Positions 1 to 9,277 of a DNA stretch of 64,000 nt are shown here, in pieces. The DNA is from Theropithecus gelada (Eukaryota > Chordata > Mammalia > Primates > Cercopithecidae). The stretch lies in contig NC_037682.1 in the NCBI RefSeq assembly GCF_003255815.1, positions 6,301,115-6,365,114 of the forward strand, read 5' to 3'. The translations under genes and the position numbers were made by a program. Within the stretch, counting starts at the first letter, position 1. Every line of letters starts with the position of its first letter. The notes under the pieces are model-generated. The model saw only the letters and a list, made by a program, of their open reading frames with translations, was not told the DNA's origin and did not search any database.

Positions 1-77
1 ATCTCCTGACCTCGTGATCCACCCGTCTCAGCCTCCCAAAGTGCTGGGATTACAGGCTTGAGCCACCGCACCCGGCC
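1..77 (-). mobile_element. AluY-type fragment cut by the window edge
   Basis: Antisense Alu 5' end, finishing 'cttgagccaccgcacccggc', the old-world-monkey AluY form. The rest lies left of the window. Confidence 0.9.
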
Positions 78-486
78 TGGAAATTCTATTTTTAACTTTT
101 TGAAGAACCCCCATACTGTTTTCCACAGCGACTATACCATTTACGTTCCCAAAGTGCACAAGGATTCTGATTTCTCCACATCCTTGCCAACATTTATGTG
201 TGTGAGTGTACATGTGCTTATAGTAGCCATCCTAATGGATGTGAGGTGGTAGTTTGGATTTGCATTTCTCTAATGATTAGTGATGAGCAGCTTTATATGT
301 GTTTGTCATTTGCATAACGTCTTTGGAGAAATGTCTATTCACATTCTTTGCCCATTTTTGAATCAGGTTGTTTCTTTGTTCTTGAGTTTTAGGAGTTCTA
401 AATATTCTGGATATTAATCACTTATCAGACATGTGGTCTGTAAATATTTTCTGTTCTGCGAATTGCCTTCTTACTCTGTTGACAGT

Positions 487-626
487 ATTTTTTTTTTAAT
501 CATTATTTGTAGAGACGGGTCTCCTGGTGTTGCACAGGCTGGTCTCCATTTCCTGGACTCAAGGGATCTTCCCACTTTGGCCTCCCCAAGTGCAGGGGTT
601 ACAGGCATACACCACTGCACCTGGCC
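487..626 (-). mobile_element. Alu monomer-type fragment
   Basis: Antisense single-arm Alu ('gtagagacgggtctcctgg' to 'ccactgcacctggcc') inside the L1 remnant. Confidence 0.8.
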
Positions 627-954
627 TATTGACAGTATCTTTTGATGAACCATATTTAAAATTTTTCATGAAGTCCAATTTGTCTATTTATTTCCTTTGT
701 TACCTGTGCCTTTGGTGTCGTATCCAAGAAATCACTGCCACATCCAGTGCTGTGAAGCTCTTGCCCTATGTTTTCTTCTCGGAGTTTATTTTAGGTCTTA
801 GATCCATTTTGATTTTTGTATATAGTGTTAGATAAGGGTCAAATTATGTTCTTTTGCATGTGGCTATCCAGTTTTCCCAGTACCATTTGTTGAAAACACT
901 GTCCTTTCCCCACTGAATGGTCTTGGCACCCTTGTCAAAAATCATTTGACCATA

Positions 955-1252
955 GGCTGGGCATGGTGGTTCATGCCTGTAATCCCAGCACTTTGGGAGG
1001 CCGAGGAAAGTGGAACACTTGAGGTCAGGCATTCAAGACCAGCGTGGTCAACATGGCAAAACCCCATCTCTACTAAAAATACAGAAAGAATTAGCCAGGT
1101 GTCCTGGTACACACCTGTAGTCCCAGCTACTCGGGAGCCTGAGGCAGGAGAATCACTTGAACCCAGGAAGCGGAGGTTGCAGTGAGCTGAGATCGCCCCA
1201 CTGCACTCCAGCCTGGGCAACAGAGTGATATGTCTCAAAAAAAAAAAAAAAA
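955..1252 (+). mobile_element. Alu, full length, sense
   Basis: Complete dimeric Alu with an A tail. The target-site duplication is 'atcatttgaccat', seen before and after the element. Confidence 0.93.
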
Positions 1253-1785
1253 AAATCATTTGACCATGCCAGGGTTTATTTCTGGGCTTCTATTCTATTC
1301 CATTGGTTTCTATGTCTCTCTTTATGCCAGTACTGTAGTGTTTTGACTACTGTAGCTTTGTAGTAAGTTTTGAAATAAGGAAGTATGCGTTCTCTAGCTT
1401 TGTTCTTTTTCAAGATTGTTTGGTTGTTTACGGTCCCTTGAGATTCCCTATTAATTTTAGAATGGATTTTTCTATTTCTGCAGGAAAACATCATTGGGAT
1501 TTGGATAGGGATTACATTGAATCTGTAGATTGCTTTGGGTAGTATTAACGTTTTAGCAATATTATGTCTCCCAATTCCTATACATGGAATGTGTTTCCAT
1601 ATTTTAATATTTTCTTTCTTTCAGCAGCGTCTTGTAGTTTCTTTTGTACACACCTTTCACTTCTTTGGTTAATTCCTAAGTATTTCATCCTTTTTATGCT
1701 ATTGTAAAAGGAATTATTTTTATAATTTCCTTTTTTAGATTCTTTGTTGGTATCATACAGAAACACCACTGATGTGTGTGCGTGT

Positions 1786-1941
1786 GTGTTTTGAGCAGGG
1801 TCTTGCAACATTGCCCAGGCTGGAGTGCAGTGATGTAACCATAGCTGACTGCAGCCTCAACCTCCCAGGCTCAAGCAATCCTCCTTCCTCAGCTTCCCAA
1901 AGTGCTGGGATTAGAGGTGTGGGCCACCACACTCAGCTGAT
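1786..1941 (-). mobile_element. AluJ/FLAM-type monomer
   Basis: Antisense old Alu arm ('gggtcttgcaacattgccca' to 'ccaccacactcagctg'). Confidence 0.8.
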
Positions 1942-2008
1942 TTTTGTGTGTTGACTTTGTATCCTGCAACTTTGCTGAATTCATTTATTAGTTCTAATAG
2001 TGTTTGTG

Positions 2009-2027
2009 TGTGTGTGTGTGTGTGTGG
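2009..2027. repeat. (TG)n microsatellite
   Basis: A short uninterrupted TG run inside the L1 remnant. Confidence 0.9.
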
Positions 2028-2312
2028 ACACTTTAGGGCTTTCTACATTTTCAGATCATATTATCTGCAAACAGAGATAATTTTACTTCTTCATTTCCAA
2101 ATCAAATGCCTTGTATTTCTTTTTCTTCTTAATTTCTCTGGCTAGAACTTAGTGCTCTGTTGAATAGGAGTGGTGAAAGAGGGCATCCCTGCCTTGTTCT
2201 TGTTCTTAGAGGAAAATCTTTGTCTTTCACTAATGAGTAAAATGTTTGCTGTGGGTTTTTACGTATGGCTTTTATGTTGACATAGTTTCCTTCTGTTCCT
2301 AGTTTGTGTTGA

Positions 2313-2561
2313 TTTTTTTTTGTTTTGTTTTGTGACAGGGTCTTGCTCTGTCATGCAGGCTGGAGTGCAGTGGCGTGATCACAGCTCACTGCTGCCTTGA
2401 CCTCCCTGGCTCAAGCAATCCTCCCACTTCAGCCTCCCGAGTAGCTGGGACCACAGGCATGCACAACCATGCCTGACTAATTAAAAAAATTTTTTTTTGT
2501 AGAGACAGGGTCTTGCCACATTCCCCAGGATGGTCTCGAACTCCCGGGCTCAAGTACTCTA
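2313..2561 (-). mobile_element. AluJ, antisense
   Basis: Diverged dimeric Alu lacking its extreme 5' end; the poly-T is interrupted by G. Confidence 0.85.
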
Positions 2562-2644
2562 GTTGTAAAATGTTTAAAGCCAGTTTTTAAAAAGCCCAAC
2601 TTTTATCCTTGTTGGCAGGATGTGCGTTCCGATAAAATTACTCT

Positions 2645-2944
2645 TTTTTTTTTTTTTTTTTTTGAGACGGAGTCTCGCTCTGTCGCCCAGGCTGGAGTGC
2701 AGTGGCCGGATCTCAGCTCACTGCAAGCTCCGCCTCCCGGGTTTACACCATTCTCCTGCCTCAGCCTCCCGAGTAGCTGGGACTACAGGCGCCCGCCACC
2801 TCGCCCGGCTAGTTTTTTGTATTTTTAGTAGAGACAGGGTTTCACCATGTTAGCCAGGATGGTCTCGATCTCCTGACCTTGTGATCCGCCCGTCTCGGCC
2901 TCCCAAAGTGCTGGGATTACAGGCTTGAGCCACCGCACCCGGCT
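2645..2944 (-). mobile_element. AluY, full length
   Basis: Low-divergence AluY with the 'ccggatctcagctcactgc' and 'cttgagccaccgcaccc' variants. The target-site duplication is 'aaaattactctt' on both sides. Confidence 0.95.
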
Positions 2945-4619
2945 TTAAAATTACTCTTATAGCTAGAAACAGAAGACCCTTTCCTTACATTTCTAATTGT
3001 TTTGTTCCACTACTGTATTTACAGTTTGATGAAGAGCATCTTACCCCTGCACAGTGCTTTTAAACTCTGCTTTGCCTGATATGAATACTCTTATTTTCTG
3101 CTCGTACCCTATTTTTCTATCCACTTATTTTCAGCCTGTCACTTTTATGATTACTACATCAACAGCATATTCCTGGGTTCTAGTTTCAACCCCAATCTGA
3201 CCACCTGTCTTCTAAAGAGAAAAAACAGATTTAGTGTAACAACGTATTTCTTGGTTTGTTTAGGAAAGAGGGGGTTTAGGGGAACTTCCTCCTACTCCTG
3301 ACACCAAAGTTCAGAAACAAGTGAGAATTAGGGCTTGAAAGACAAATGGGGGAAAAAAAACGCAGTAGTTTGGCTTTTAAATTTGTATTACTTTTTTATA
3401 GAGATGAGGTCTCACTGTGTTGCCCAGCTGGTCTCGAACTCCTGGGCTCAAGCAATCCGCCCGTCTTGGCCTTCCAAAGCACTGGGATTACAGGCGTGAG
3501 CCACCCTGCCCAGCCTAGAAAGCATTTTTGACTGAACCAAAAATGCAAGTCGCCAAAATCTCTCAGCGATGTCACTAAGCTCCCATTAGAGTGCAAGTGT
3601 GGAGAGGCCAAGGGCACTCCTCTAGTGCCAAGATCCCACAGAGAAACATGAGGCCAGGGCACAAGCACCTCCTCCCAACAGGACCCCGTGACTGGGCCTT
3701 TGAACCATTAGCCGCAGCCCTGGAGCCGCAGTCAGAGCGTGGCTGTCCCCGAGAAGGGAAGCAGCAGCTGGCGTGGCCTGTTCTCCCATCTTCACACCAC
3801 TCCCTTCATACAAACCACGGCTTTCCACCTCCTCCTGTGACAAGCGCCTAGCTGGAGTTTTAGTGGAGATAACCGTGCCCCCTTCAGCCTTCCTGAAGTG
3901 CCCTCTGGGAAATAAGACACGACGGACAAATGGATTCAACATCCTTTATTTTTCTTTTTAAAACTAAACGTTGCTTGAGGGGCATGGTTTGGATTAGTTC
4001 TCTGACTTCATCCCTGGATTAGAAAAATGTCCCCTCCCCGGTCCCGGGCAGAGGCCTCCATGAGATGTGTCTAACCCAGGGATGCAGACCTCTCCCTTCA
4101 GCGGGACAGGAAGTCTACTGTGTGGAAGAGAACAATCCGGAATGTGTCCTCTCCATGGGTGGGCAAATCCAGGCTGGAGCCCAGAGCGTGCCCTGCTCCT
4201 CAGTCTCTCCTCGGCGGGGTAGGAAAGGCAGTTCCAGGGCCACAGTGCATGCCACGGGGGGTGTGTTCTCCCTCACAATGCTATCTATGCTTTACTTTTA
4301 TTTTCCCTTTTCCATAGGTCTTCTAAAAGATTAAGGGGCAAATCACGTACAATCAAATGCATAGGGCTTAAGCGTAGGTTTCGATGAGTTTGGACACATG
4401 TATACACTCACGCAACCACCATCGCCAACAAGCTGCGGAAGACTTTCCTCACCCCAGAAGGTGCCCTGTGCTCTCTCCAGCCAGTCCTTCCCTCTTCCCT
4501 ACCAGGCGAACACACTATTCAAATTTCTATCATCAATTAGTTTGGTCAGTTTTAGAGCTTCGTATAGACGCTTACGTATCTCACTTCTTTCGCTTAACAC
4601 ATTTTATTCATTTACTGAC
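2945..4619. other. Intergenic DNA
   Basis: The first part up to about 3170 continues L1-like sequence. A single-arm Alu lies at 3385-3515. From 3516 to 4619 the sequence is mixed and fairly GC-rich with no repeat I recognise, and its short open frames on both strands resemble nothing I know. Confidence 0.5.
3385..3515 (-). mobile_element. Alu monomer fragment
   Basis: Antisense Alu arm from 'agagatgaggtctcactgtg' to 'gagccaccctgcccagcc'. Confidence 0.8.
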
Positions 4620-4914
4620 TTTACTTTTGAGACAGACTCTCACTCTGTCACCCAGGCTGCAGCGCAGTGGCAAGATCTCAGTTCATGGTAACCTCCGCCT
4701 CCTGGGTTCAAGCGATTCTCGTGCCTCATCCTCCTGAGTAGCTGGGATTACAGGCATGCACCACCACGCTGGGCTAATTTTTGTTAAAATTTTATTAGGG
4801 ACGGGTTTTCACCATGTTGGCCAGGTTAGTCTTGAACTCCTGGCCTCAAGTGATCTGCCTGCCTTGACTTCCCAAAGTGCTGGGACTACAGGCGTGAGCC
4901 ACCATGCCCAGGCT
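4620..4914 (-). mobile_element. Alu (S/J), antisense
   Basis: Dimeric Alu, moderately diverged, ending 'gtgagccaccatgcccaggc'. Confidence 0.9.
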
Positions 4915-5380
4915 TTAACATGTTTTTGAGATGTATACACATGGCTGCATTCATCACGGTTCACCCCCACTGGTTACTGAGTAGAAGTCCATCGTATGAG
5001 TACACCAGAATCTGCTTATCCACCTTCTTGTTAGACATATTATGAATAAAGTGACAGTAAACATCCTTGTACAAATCATCTGTGGACATATATTTGCACT
5101 GAGTATCTAGGAGAGTCTGCAGGATTATGTCTCATTTTTTAAAACCCCCAAACCAAAAAAATGAATTTGCCCGCTAGTTTTCTAAACTGGATGTATTATT
5201 TCAGACAGCAGTAGGTGAGTTCTAGCAGCTGCACCTTCTCATTACTATTTGGTGATGTCTTTTTCATGTGAACACTAATACATGGAAAATGGGACCTTTT
5301 TTGTGATTCTAACTTGCCCTCCCTAGGCAACGATGATGTTGAACGACTTTCCATGTTCTTATTGGACCCTCACGTATACA
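4915..5380 (-). mobile_element. Probable old L1M fragment
   Basis: AT-rich sequence with weak resemblance to the reverse complement of mammalian L1 3' regions ('acatccttgtacaaatcat', 'gagtatctaggag'). Similar material resumes at about 5615-6000 beyond the Tigger-like element. The assignment is tentative. Confidence 0.4.
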
Positions 5381-5612
5381 CAGGTCCCTGACTTAAGATG
5401 GTTCGATTTCAGGTTTTTGGACTTTACGATGGTGTGAAAGCATTAAGCACTCAGTAGAAGCCACTTTCTGAATTCCGATCTTTTCCTGGGCTGCTGATTG
5501 ATGGCACGGTGCCCTCCTGCAGTACTGAGCGGTGGCAGGGAGTGGCAGTCATAGCCAGGCGTGCCATCGCGAGGGAAAGCGGCCGGCATGGATCGTAAGT
5601 CAGGGAACATCT
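5381..5612. mobile_element. Short Tigger-like DNA transposon with terminal inverted repeats
   Basis: The left end 'caggtccctgacttaagatg' is an imperfect inverted match of the right end 'gatcgtaagtcagggaacat'. The interior ('tttttggactttacgatgg', 'gatcttttcctgggctg') resembles non-autonomous TcMar-Tigger elements. It is 232 bases long with no transposase. Confidence 0.65.
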
Positions 5613-6990
5613 GTGCCTTCTTCGTGAATATCTGTGTTCAAGTCTCTTGCTCATTTGTTAAATTGGGCTTTTCATCTTAATTTTGATTTGCCGTTTTCTC
5701 CCCTATATAGATCCGAGGTCTGAGTCCTCTGTCAGGACAAGTGTGATTTCTTGCGTGGCATTCCACTGCTTGCTTGTCGATTTTCAAGGGCAGAAAATTT
5801 TCATGTTGATGGAAGCCCAATTTCTTTCTTCTATGGTATGTGCTCTGCATCCGAAGCAGCCTTTGCCCATCCTACATTTTAGATAAATTTTTCTTCTAAA
5901 AACTTCATTGTCTAAGCGCTCATGTTTGAATCTGTAAATCTATTTTGGATGAATTTTTGTGTATGACGTGCAGTAGGAATAAAGTTTCATTTCTTTCCAT
6001 ACGAATAGCCAGTTTTATTCACAGACACAGGTGGTGGCCAGATTGGCACGTGAGATGCAACTGACCCTGGAAGCTAAAGGACAACGAAACCCATCTGATT
6101 AAGATGCTCAGCTTTTCTGATGGTAAAGGTTTTAAATAATAGGTGGGATTGAAGTGGAAATTTAGAAAAGCTAGCAGGTGGCACTATGGGGTTAAGTGAG
6201 TACAAGTTAGCTAACGTTTACTAAACATTTACCGTAAGTAAAAAGCTATTCGAGTCTTTGAACTTGTTCCTACTGTTTCCCCACCTGACAGAAAAAGCTG
6301 AGACAAAGACCTGCCTAAAGTTACACCATCATGAGTGGCTGAGTTGGGCTGTGATGAGCCACCCGGCTGGAGAGCTCATGGCCTGGTTACACGATTGCCA
6401 GTGAGATGCCTATGGGCTCACGCATGTAGAGGTGTGTGCCCAGACAGCTCAGAGACAGACGCCTGCGGGCCCAGGCATGCAGAGGTGTATACTCAGTGCC
6501 GTGTGAGATGCCTGTGGGCCCAGGCACGCAGGAATGAGTGCGTGCCCAGAAAGCAAAAGGCTGTGCAGAGGACCTGCTAGGAGGTAATGGCTAGAGAACA
6601 TGTTTTTAAGCAAATAGGTGAAGGGAAAATGAAAAATAAGGAGATGTAATAAGCATCACATCTGAAGAATCATTATGGAGCACCTGAGTGTGACTTGGGC
6701 TGGAAGCCAAACAACATAGGTGGGGCACGCTGCACATAAAGTTAACCACCTGGAGGTCCAGAAGAACCCTTGGAACCGTCCCAAGACTGAGCACCAGTGT
6801 CAGGCACTGCCTCTTCTGGGCACCTGGGCTACTGCAGTGGGGAGGATGAGCCCCTGATCCCAGAGGCCACTCTCGCCCAGTGCAGTGCGGTCTTTCTCAC
6901 ACAGGACCTAGTGTAACACGGGACCTAATGGCAGGACACATCAACCCATTAAAAGCCCAAGCAAGGTACAAGAGATTTCTAGAAACAAAG
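5613..6990. other. Intergenic DNA downstream of PPP6R3
   Basis: L1M-like sequence to about 6000, a possible MIR at about 6230-6350, a degenerate tandem repeat at 6404-6550, and otherwise unrecognised sequence with no convincing gene. Confidence 0.45.
6404..6550. repeat. Degenerate ~50-53-bp tandem repeat, three units
   Basis: The motif 'gatgcctatgggctcacgca' recurs as 'gacgcctgcgggcccaggca' (from 6457) and 'gatgcctgtgggcccaggca' (from 6507), each followed by a diverged 'gaggtgt..cccag' half. Confidence 0.75.
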
Positions 6991-6998
6991 AATCAGGC

Positions 6999-7004
6999 TT
7001 TATT
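6999..7004 (-). terminator. Distal poly(A) signal AATAAA
   Basis: A second canonical AATAAA on the minus strand, 770 bases beyond the first, followed by a T-rich stretch ('gattctttgtttct' in the minus reading). It could end a longer PPP6R3 transcript or a separate minus-strand transcript covering the GC-rich block 7005-7740. Confidence 0.5.
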
Positions 7005-7276
7005 TTTGTTATTTTGAATACAGGTACTGTATTGTAGACATCTGTTAGTCTCATAATTCAGTATGGCCGACATACAGAAATTAAAGTAGAAACAAAATGA
7101 GGGCACGCTCGCTCCTGTCCTTGGCTTGGCCCCTCCAACCTCCAAAAGAACTGTCCTCCCCATCATCACATCCTTTCCCTGCCACGAAAGACATAACAAA
7201 ATGCTGCCCCAAAGAAAAGTCCCAGAGGCTCCCTCACTAGCAGCCCGTGGGTGAAGCGAGACACTGTTACCTTGGG

Positions 7277-7402
7277 TGGGATGGAGAAGCCACCTGGTCC
7301 ATACCGCGGAGGCCACGGTGGGATGGAGAAGCCACCTGGTCCATACCGCGGAGGCCACGGTGGGATGCAGAAGCCACCAGGTCCATACCACGGAGGCCAT
7401 AT
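7277..7402. repeat. 42-bp minisatellite, three units
   Basis: Units lie at 7277-7318, 7319-7360 and 7361-7402. The first two are identical; the third differs at a few scattered sites and its last three bases. The period is a multiple of three, so an open frame through it repeats a 14-residue unit, for example PWPPRYGPGGFSIP on the minus strand. Confidence 0.9.
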
Positions 7403-7751
7403 GTGCCACCACTGGAGCCAAACCCTGGCCAGGGCTGGCAAAGCTTGCCACCAGGTGAGACCAGAGCATGTTATCTACCAGCAATTCCCGAAGTCCAATG
7501 CCACACAAGCCAGGCAGTCCTGAGGCAAGCAGGAGGAGCCCTGTCCTCTGGCAGTGCTGATTCCAGAGGAGGCCCGAGGACAGTCTCTTCAGAGAGGAGC
7601 TCACCCGGGAAAGTGGGTTCCTCAGGAGGCGTGCAAAGGTCAAGGGAGCCACTCTTGCCACCTGTCCCAGGGCTTACTGCTGACTCCACTGTCCTGTGAG
7701 TGCTGGAGTCTCTACACCACTTCAAATGAAAAAGGAAATCAGAAATAAGGC

Positions 7752-9225
7752 ATTAGACGTTTGATTCTTTTATTTCCATACGCAATGTAATGTTTAGGCA
7801 CGCTGCTTGGGATGCTATTTCTAAAAAAATTGTTGGCCATTTTTCAGAATATCCTTTTGGTTTTAAATACTGGTCAGGAAAAACAAATGATGTAAAAATA
7901 CGTGAATAATTTTCTATTACAGAAATGAAAAACTGATTTGCATCTAAAAGTGCAAGAGGTGAAGTAATTTAACCCTTTCACCAGACGATATGGCAATATA
8001 CAATATATTGCTTCAGCTGTTTGAGAAGGCTATGATGTATTTTTATATTGACATAGAAAATTATAAATTACATTGAATTAGTATCCATAATCACTATATA
8101 TATACACAAACCAGTTCTAAAAAAATACACTGGTTTAAATTTATGAGTGAAAACCTCACAAGGTACAGTAAACAATTAGCATGCTTCGGTGCCAGATTTT
8201 GATTTCTACTTTTAAAATACTAGCCTGTAAAATGAACGCACTCTAATTCCATTAGCAGCACGAGCATTTTCAACTGACTTGCCTAATAGGATTTAGGTCT
8301 GTTAAATATGCAGATTGCTCTGAAATGTTCATTGGTGATGCTTGTTAACAAGGTAAATTTTGGTGAATGGGTTAAAAGGCAGATGAACTACCAAACGAAA
8401 CAAAAAACAAAAACAAAAGCCAAAAAAAAAGAAAAAAAAAAAACAAAACCCCAAACACAAGCCATATACACTCCAAATAGTCTAGTGTTTCACTTGTAGG
8501 AATAATCATTTCAAGCAAACAAGACTTGAACAGAACATATGGCTTTACAATAACATCAATTTATCAACTATGATGTAGCAATAAATACTTAATCTCTACC
8601 AATAGACTTACATTTTTGATCCATTTTAAACAATACAGAAAACAATTACCAATCGAAAACTGGTTATAAAAAGAACACCAAATATTTCTTATTCAAAATC
8701 ACTTTTGTAAGTTAGAACAACCAAAATAACACTTAGAGGGCATTTTCATTCTACAACTCCTTGCCAGCCTGGAAGAAAAATGAATTCATAATTTTGTACA
8801 AGGTGAAAAATGTATGAAAACCGCCTAATACTTTGGTCACACTAATAATTGTCAAATAGTTATGTTTCAAATACAATAGATCTGTGTATTCACTTTTATA
8901 AAACTATTCTTACAGCCATTTTAACTATAGTATTACTACTATTATTACATGGGTGGCAAGATCTTATTTCACAGGCTACCCATTATTTAGAACAATACAA
9001 TATAAACATACGCAAAAATTCTTGGTATTTGTCAATGTGCAATATTTTTACACTTCTGAATTTCTCTGTACAATGTCTTAGAATCTAGAATATAAAGGTT
9101 GCTGGTCCTGATCCCTTGCAGAGTGAGTGCAGCAGTGACAGCTTGGTGGGCTCCAGCTGACCCCTCCAGAGCCCCTGAGTGGTGGCGGTCTGCAGTCCTC
9201 AGTCAGCAGCAGCAGACGTCACCCG
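7752..9225 (-). other. PPP6R3: PPP6R3 3' untranslated region (to the proximal poly(A) site)
   Basis: This is about 1.47 kb of continuous, mostly AT-rich sequence between the stop codon and an AATAAA. It holds no Alu or L1, unlike every other stretch of this size nearby, which fits a selected 3' UTR. A homopurine/A-rich tract at 8388-8458 becomes a U-rich run in the transcript. The end at about 7752 is inferred from the poly(A) signal at 7769-7774. A distal signal at 6999-7004 may extend the UTR by about 770 bases. Confidence 0.8.
7769..7774 (-). terminator. PPP6R3: Proximal poly(A) signal AATAAA of PPP6R3
   Basis: A canonical AATAAA on the minus strand, about 1.45 kb after the stop codon. 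Cleavage would be expected about 10-30 bases further, near 7750. Position and strand fit; usage cannot be read from sequence. Confidence 0.6.
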
Positions 9226-9277
9226 TCATACAGGGCCATTCACTGAAGTGTCACCTGGTGCGCTTGGCTGGCCAGTC
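9226..9277 (-). CDS. PPP6R3: PPP6R3 last coding exon, about residues 858-873 and stop
   Basis: The coding part is 52 bases: one base completing Arg857, [16 protein letters not shown] and a TGA stop whose complement is at 9226-9228. The acceptor is 'gctccctag'. The exon continues without a break into the 3' untranslated region below 9226. Confidence 0.96.

Larger units (their letters stand above)
78..2640 (-). mobile_element. Old L1 remnant (ORF2/3' part, antisense), broken up by Alus
   Basis: Stretches such as 'gtttgtcatttgcataacg', 'ccagttttcccagtaccatt', 'actgtagctttgtagtaa' and 'ggagtggtgaaagaggg' match the reverse complement of L1 ORF2 in the proper order. Divergence is high and the frame is full of stops. 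Alu pieces interrupt it at 487-626, 955-1252, 1786-1941 and 2313-2561. There is no intact ORF. Confidence 0.85.
6993..7740 (-). other. GC-rich block with long minus-strand open frames, between the two poly(A) signals
   Basis: GC content rises sharply compared with the 3' UTR to its right. The minus strand is open for 222 codons (7661-6993) and, in other frames, for 84 (7725-7471) and 91 codons (7441-7166). I do not recognise any of the translations, which are low-complexity and rich in Leu, Pro, Gly and Ser. Alternatives are a distal 3' UTR, an unrecognised processed pseudogene lacking an obvious poly(A) tract, or a small minus-strand transcript. The overlapping open frames may simply reflect base composition. 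Confidence 0.4.

Noticed and set aside
1..6990. Search for GAL (galanin), which I recall lying next to PPP6R3 in human
   Set aside because: No galanin prepropeptide sequence seen in the left flank; it would be further left than this window.
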